Assembly: GCA_030674155.1 (NCBI GenBank)
Contig: CM060326.1
Coordinates: 17,750,383 to 17,785,382 of the forward strand
From: Stramonita haemastoma
Lineage: Eukaryota; Mollusca; Gastropoda; Neogastropoda; Muricidae
Length of the DNA: 35,000 nucleotides
Direction: 5' to 3'
Below, in pieces: positions 23,472 through 29,380 of the stretch. The translations under genes were made by a program, and so were the position numbers. The notes beneath the pieces are model-generated. The model searched no databases. It had not been told where the DNA came from and saw only the letters and a list, made by a program, of their open reading frames with translations. How positions within the stretch are numbered: position 1 is the first letter of the stretch; every line of letters begins with the position of its first letter.

Positions 23472-26400
23472 CACACACATCAGTAATTTACAGAGGAACA
23501 ACAACAAACAAACAAAAGAAAACCACAACCTGCTCTTGACATCAACTTAACTGTCAGGACTCAAGCTGATCTTGTGACATAAAGGAGAGGTTCATGAAAC
23601 ATCTGGTTGATGTACCCTTTTGTAACTGGATACATCTCCTTTCCACTTCAACATGATTTGTAGAAAAGTGAAAGAATGATCGATTGGTGGCTCTTTTGCA
23701 GTCACTGCCTTTATATGACTGTTGATTGGATGAGCGAAGAGAAAACGGACCAATAAAAAAAAGCCTGTTGAAAGCACAAAATGATTATCCAGCTAGTGAC
23801 GGAGTAACTACATAGTCACATAAGACTTTCTAGCCTTTCCTTTTTTCTTTTTTTAAAAATGTTTTTATTCAATCCAACAGAGTATGTATACTATAAGCAA
23901 ATAAGGAGAAATTTTATATCATCATGGAATGATTTTTTTAATCAAATATAGAAAAAAGGGAATGCACAAACTTTGTTTCAATAAATAAAATATAAAAAAA
24001 TTAAGAAAAAAAAAAAGCTTTTTCTACTCGTTGACATAAAAAATTGAAAATGCTTTTCTATGACACACATATGAATGTGCATGATGCTAATGCATAAGAT
24101 CAAGCTCACGTTAACCTGTGAATGTCACAGGATCTGAAATATAGCCTTTCTTTTATTTTCGTTCACTTTAGTTTCCTTTGGTTACGGTTTTTCTGTTGTT
24201 GTTTTTTTCAGGTTTATTTTGTTGCTTGAGTGGAAAAAAACTTTGGCAGAGTGGAATCTATTTAACAGCAGAATAATAAACAGCACAAAAAACAGAAGAT
24301 GCTGGCAGGTCTGAGTTTCGAACTTGTGGTCAGTGTGTGTCAAAGTCTTAAGGGTTGGCTAATTCATCAGCACTGTTGGAGAAAAAGAGGAGTTACGGCC
24401 CTTACTCCATATGGAGCTCAACTCAAAGTCAGCCCAGTTCCGTAACTCATTATTATTGTTGTCTTCAGTAAAGCTTTAGAGTAGATGCTCTCCCTGTTAC
24501 CATATCAGAACATTTATGACAGTTTTCTAGATTTCTTATTCTGTTTCAGGCAGCATTCTTTCCATGCACACCCCCCTTCTCTCCCCTTCCCCCCCCCCCC
24601 CCCCCCCCCCCGGACAAAACGAGACTTCATAACAATGTAGAATATTTCTTATATCCTGCAAAGAAATCCGCAAAGGAGATAACTAGCTAACTGTTCAACT
24701 CAACTTGCTGATGCATGCTGCTTTTTTTCTGTTGTTGTTGTTTTGGGGTTTGTTAGGGGTTTTATTTTTTATTCCTCAGCTAGATCTCTGAGGTTCACTA
24801 ATAGTGAGATTTTGCGTGTGCGACCGTTTGTGCCCACCATGAAAGTAAGCCACATTCTGACTGCGGGGATGCAATGGGTATATTGTTACCCGGTTCTGCA
24901 ACTCCTCAAACCCAACACGAATCACAGGATTATCAAATGTCTACCTATCATCTGCTTGTCTGCGGGCAGGAAGGGAAGGAAAAGAAGAAATGGAAGTTCT
25001 CAGTCCACTGGCCTGGGAGATGGTCAATATCTCCACCCTGAATCTATCAGGTGATTGCACATCTTTAAACTCCCAACACACAGCTGTCAGCTTCCCCCAC
25101 TTTCATCTCCTCTCAGCTGTTATCCATTCCATCCAACCCCAGCCCAGCTGGGGCCAATCACAGCACAAACTGACTACACTTAAGCCAGGTAAAAGGAAGA
25201 GGCACACTAAGTTTAGCACACTTGACTGAGTAATATTGAATTTGTGTGTTGGGAACATGTCACCTTAAGACGAATTGAAAAAAACAAAAAAAGACAATGA
25301 AATCATGATGCGGTTTCATGGCTATCACCCCGTTTGCTCACCTGCCCAGCCAGTTTGCCCCGTTGGGTTCTCCACATTCTGGTTGGTGGGTCAGAAGCTG
25401 CGTCAGTAGCTCGCTGTCAGAGCCTGTGGAGAGGCCAACACCATGCAGCAGCAACTGTAACATCAACCACAACAACACACTCAGGTAAAGCCCACACCTG
25501 CCTGCCTGCCTTTATCCCTGCTATCACGTCTAACAACAAGACACTCTGTCACACCTGCCCAGCTCTATTTCTGTTATCATGTCTAACAATGACACACTCA
25601 GGTAAAGCCACACCTGCCTGCTTTTATTTCTGCTATCATGTCTAACAACAGCACACTCAGGTAAAGCCACACCTGCCCAGCTCTATTTCTGCTATCATGT
25701 CTAACAATGACACACTCAGGTAAAGCCACACCTGCCCAGCTCTATTTCTGCTATCATGTCTAACAATGACACACTCAGGTAAAGCCACAACCTGCCAGCT
25801 CTATTTCTGCTATCATGTCTAACAATGACACACTCAGGTAAAGCCACACCTGCCTGCTTTTATTTCTGCTATCATGTCTAACAATGACACACTCAGGTAA
25901 AGCCACACCTGCCTGCTTTTATTTCTGCTATCATGTCTAACAATGACACACTCAGGTAAAGCCACACCTGCCTGCTTTTATTTCTGCTATCATGTCTAAC
26001 AACAGCACACTCAGGTAAAGCCACACCTGCCTGCTTTTATTTCTGCTATCATGTCTAACAATGACACACTCAGGTAAAGCCACACCTGCCTGCTTTTATT
26101 TCTGCTATCATGTCTAACAACAACACACTCAGGTAAAGCCACACCTGCCTGCTTTATTTCTGCTATCATGTCTAACAATGACACACTCAGGTAAAGCCCC
26201 TACCTGCCCGGCTTAATTTCTGCTATCATGTCTAACAACAGTACACTCAGGTAAAGCCCCTACCTGCCCGGCTTAATTTCTGCTATCATTTCTAACAACA
26301 GCCGCCGCTGTAGTCTAGTGGTTAGGGCGTTGGACTCGTAATCTAAAGGTTGCGGGTTCGATCCCAGCTTTCGGCTATGGCGTTGTGCCCTTGGAAAAGG

Positions 26401-27281
26401 CACTTCACGGCTATTTTCTCACCCCACCCAGGTGTAAAAGGGGTACCAACCTTGTGTTGGGGGTTAACCCTGCGATAGACTGGCGTCCTATCCAGGGGGG
26501 AGTCTATGACTCTCAGTCGCTTAACGCCACAGAAACCGGGATAAGCACCGGCCTGATGAGCCTTAGGCTCGGACAGACTTTAACTTTTTAACTTTCTAAC
26601 AACAACACACTCAGGTAAAGCCCCTACCTGCCCAGCTCTATTTCTGCTATCATTTCTAACAACAAAACACTCGGGTAAGTCATACCTGCCTGCCTTTTTT
26701 CCTATCATTTCTAACAACACACTCAGGTAAAGCCCCTACCTGCCCGGCTTAATTTCTGCTATCATGTCTAACAGCAGCACACTCAGGTAAGTCATACCTG
26801 CCCAGCTTAATTTCCGCTATCATTTCTGTTGAGTACTTTTTAGATTTAAACAGTAGTTATCTAATATAAATGGTGTGATTATGATTATCTGTAGAGCTGA
26901 AACTACACTTTAGTAACTCTTAAACACTTGGGGAATTGGTACAATCAATAGCTTATACAAGAAATTTTACCATGAAATTACAAAGCCTATTTTCTTTCAC
27001 TAAAAAGGTCATTACCAAAAACATCACATATGACTTTCAATCTGTTTATTTTTCTTAAAAACATATTCGATGAAGAGCCATTTCAAAATAGCACACTGGA
27101 AACAGCAAAAAAAAAAAAAAGAACAAACAAAAAAAAAAGAGAAAACAAGCTTTCAATACTCAGTTTTCACACCGACAGGAGCCTTTTCGTCCTCAACCTA
27201 CTCTTGTTGTTGTTGTTATTATTTATTTACTGCCTGTTCACAATCAGTTGCTGCCCTACACACCACTGGGTGTAAAGGATA

Positions 27282-27323
<42 letters not shown>

Positions 27324-29297
27324 TCCACAATCACCTTAATTCAGGCAATATAAGCATTTGATCCAACACTGCAGGCCCAGAGATGGAGTACCTGCTTACC
27401 TTTTTCTTCAAGGACTTGGCCTTCACCAGTTCCCCGTTGTGGGCCACAGCAATCAGCCCATGCAGTGTCTCAACAACAAAAGGCTGAATATTCTCATGGG
27501 CCGAGGCTCCCTGTGTGGAGTATCGGGTGTGCCCTGGAAACCAAAACAGTCCATGAACTACCAACGCTTCCCCATCAACAGAATGTCTTCATGAAATATT
27601 TAAAACCTACTATGAAATCTTTTCAGGAATTCAAGCTTGTCTAAATGGATCAGAATTTTACAAAAAAAACGTCTCGCTCTGTGAAATAAGTGTATTTTCA
27701 CAACAGCATTTGTACTAGCATGTTACAGACATTTTACAAAACAAATACCAAACAAAAAAAAATGAAATAAAAGAAAACCAACAAGAGCAACAACAGCAAA
27801 ATCGTACAACCTATTATAAACATGGGGAGATTATAACAACTTGTGTTAATAACACACAAACTCTTCTTCTTTTTGTCTGTTAGTGAGAACATGAGGAATA
27901 AAGAAACTGTACTAAGGACACAAATCATCCTTAAATATTTTTTGTCTTAATACGAAAACATGGGGAAATGAAGAAATTGAGTTAATAACACACACATTCT
28001 CTTATTTTGTCTTTGAATTAAGTAAGAACTTGGGAAAATGAAGAAATTGAGTTAACAACATACACATTCTCTTTATTTTGTTTTTGAATTAAGCAAGAAC
28101 ATGGGGAAATCAAGAAATTGTGGTAATGACACACGTATTAACCTTATTTTGTCTTTGAATGTTGTGCCAAAAGAATCAACAAGTTAATTGCACTTGTAGC
28201 TATCAGATATGAATGACCAAAAAAAACACCCCAAAAAAGTAATGAGAAACAGCTGCAGATTTACAGACAAAAGACAAGGCTATGAATTTAACTATGACAT
28301 CTTGAAAAAAAAAAAAAAGTCACAAACTGAAACATAAAGTGTTCAATTTCTTTTAACGTCTTTTCACAAATTGTGATATTAGACGGAAATGTGGGAGAGA
28401 GAGATAAAGACAAAGAAAGACAGAGGGGAAGGGTGCGTGAATGTCAGGGGAAGAGGGTGTAGTTGGTAATGTATGGAAGATGGAATTTCAGAGGATCAAT
28501 AGGGCCTACACGTGGATTGATAAAAAAAATAATAACAAAAACCTTAACATTACTTACCTAATAAACTACAATGAACAAAAAGGAAAATGCAGTTGTAACA
28601 ATTCTTAACAAAAACAGTAATTCCAAAGAAAAAATGTGAGGTAATTTCACCTGAGAAAAAAGTCGTAATTAGCTTCCCCCCCCCCCAAAAAAAAAAGTGT
28701 GTGTCTGTGCATGTGTGCACACATTGACATGTATGCATTTGTAATGTGAGAAGATTGCATCAATGCATGTGCATGCATGCATATATACATGTGTAAATTG
28801 GGGGGGGGGGGGAATGGCATATGATATATAGTCAAAACATGCACAAATAATTCACCCTCAAAAAGACATGATGTAAATGACTAGAAAAATCCCTCCACCA
28901 AGACAACTACCCATAGGCATAAACACACACACACGCACAGAGACGGGATAACATAGTGGTTAGCAAATTGCGCTCACAATCTGACGACCCCAGTTCGAAT
29001 CCTGTTAAAGGGAATATTTTCCCCTGGAATTAAAATCAGTGCAGACTCCACTCTCCCAAAAATCCTTTGGATGAGATTATAAACTGAGGCCCCATGTGCG
29101 AACTCACGCAGAACATCTTGTGCATACATTAAATCCTGTTCCACTTTTTGAAAAAAGTAGGCCATTGTGTGCCAGTTGGAACAGATAAAATTTACAAAAC
29201 TGTGTGTGATACACACAGGGACAGGATGTAAAAAAAACAAGTGCTTATTCCATTATCCTCAATATAAAAGAAAAGAAAAGAAAAGAAAAGAAAAGAA

Positions 29298-29345
<48 letters not shown>

Positions 29346-29349
29346 AAAA

Positions 29350-29380
<31 letters not shown>

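Larger units (their letters stand above)
23470..25080 (-). other. Left part of PPAT intron 4 without recognised elements
   Basis: AT-rich, containing the poly-C run and the short inverted repeat listed separately. The weak tRNA-like stretch at about 24305-24335 may be SINE debris. No coding frame. Confidence 0.6.

Noticed and set aside
26301..26372. A genuine tRNA gene (also 19236, 28940 and the minus strand near 617)
   Set aside because: Each is followed by a shared non-tRNA body and SINE-type tail, and the acceptor stems do not close, so these are SINE heads.
25484..26829. CRISPR-like appearance of a regular repeat array
   Set aside because: The whole 59-bp unit is repeated with no unique spacers, and the genome is eukaryotic; this is a minisatellite.
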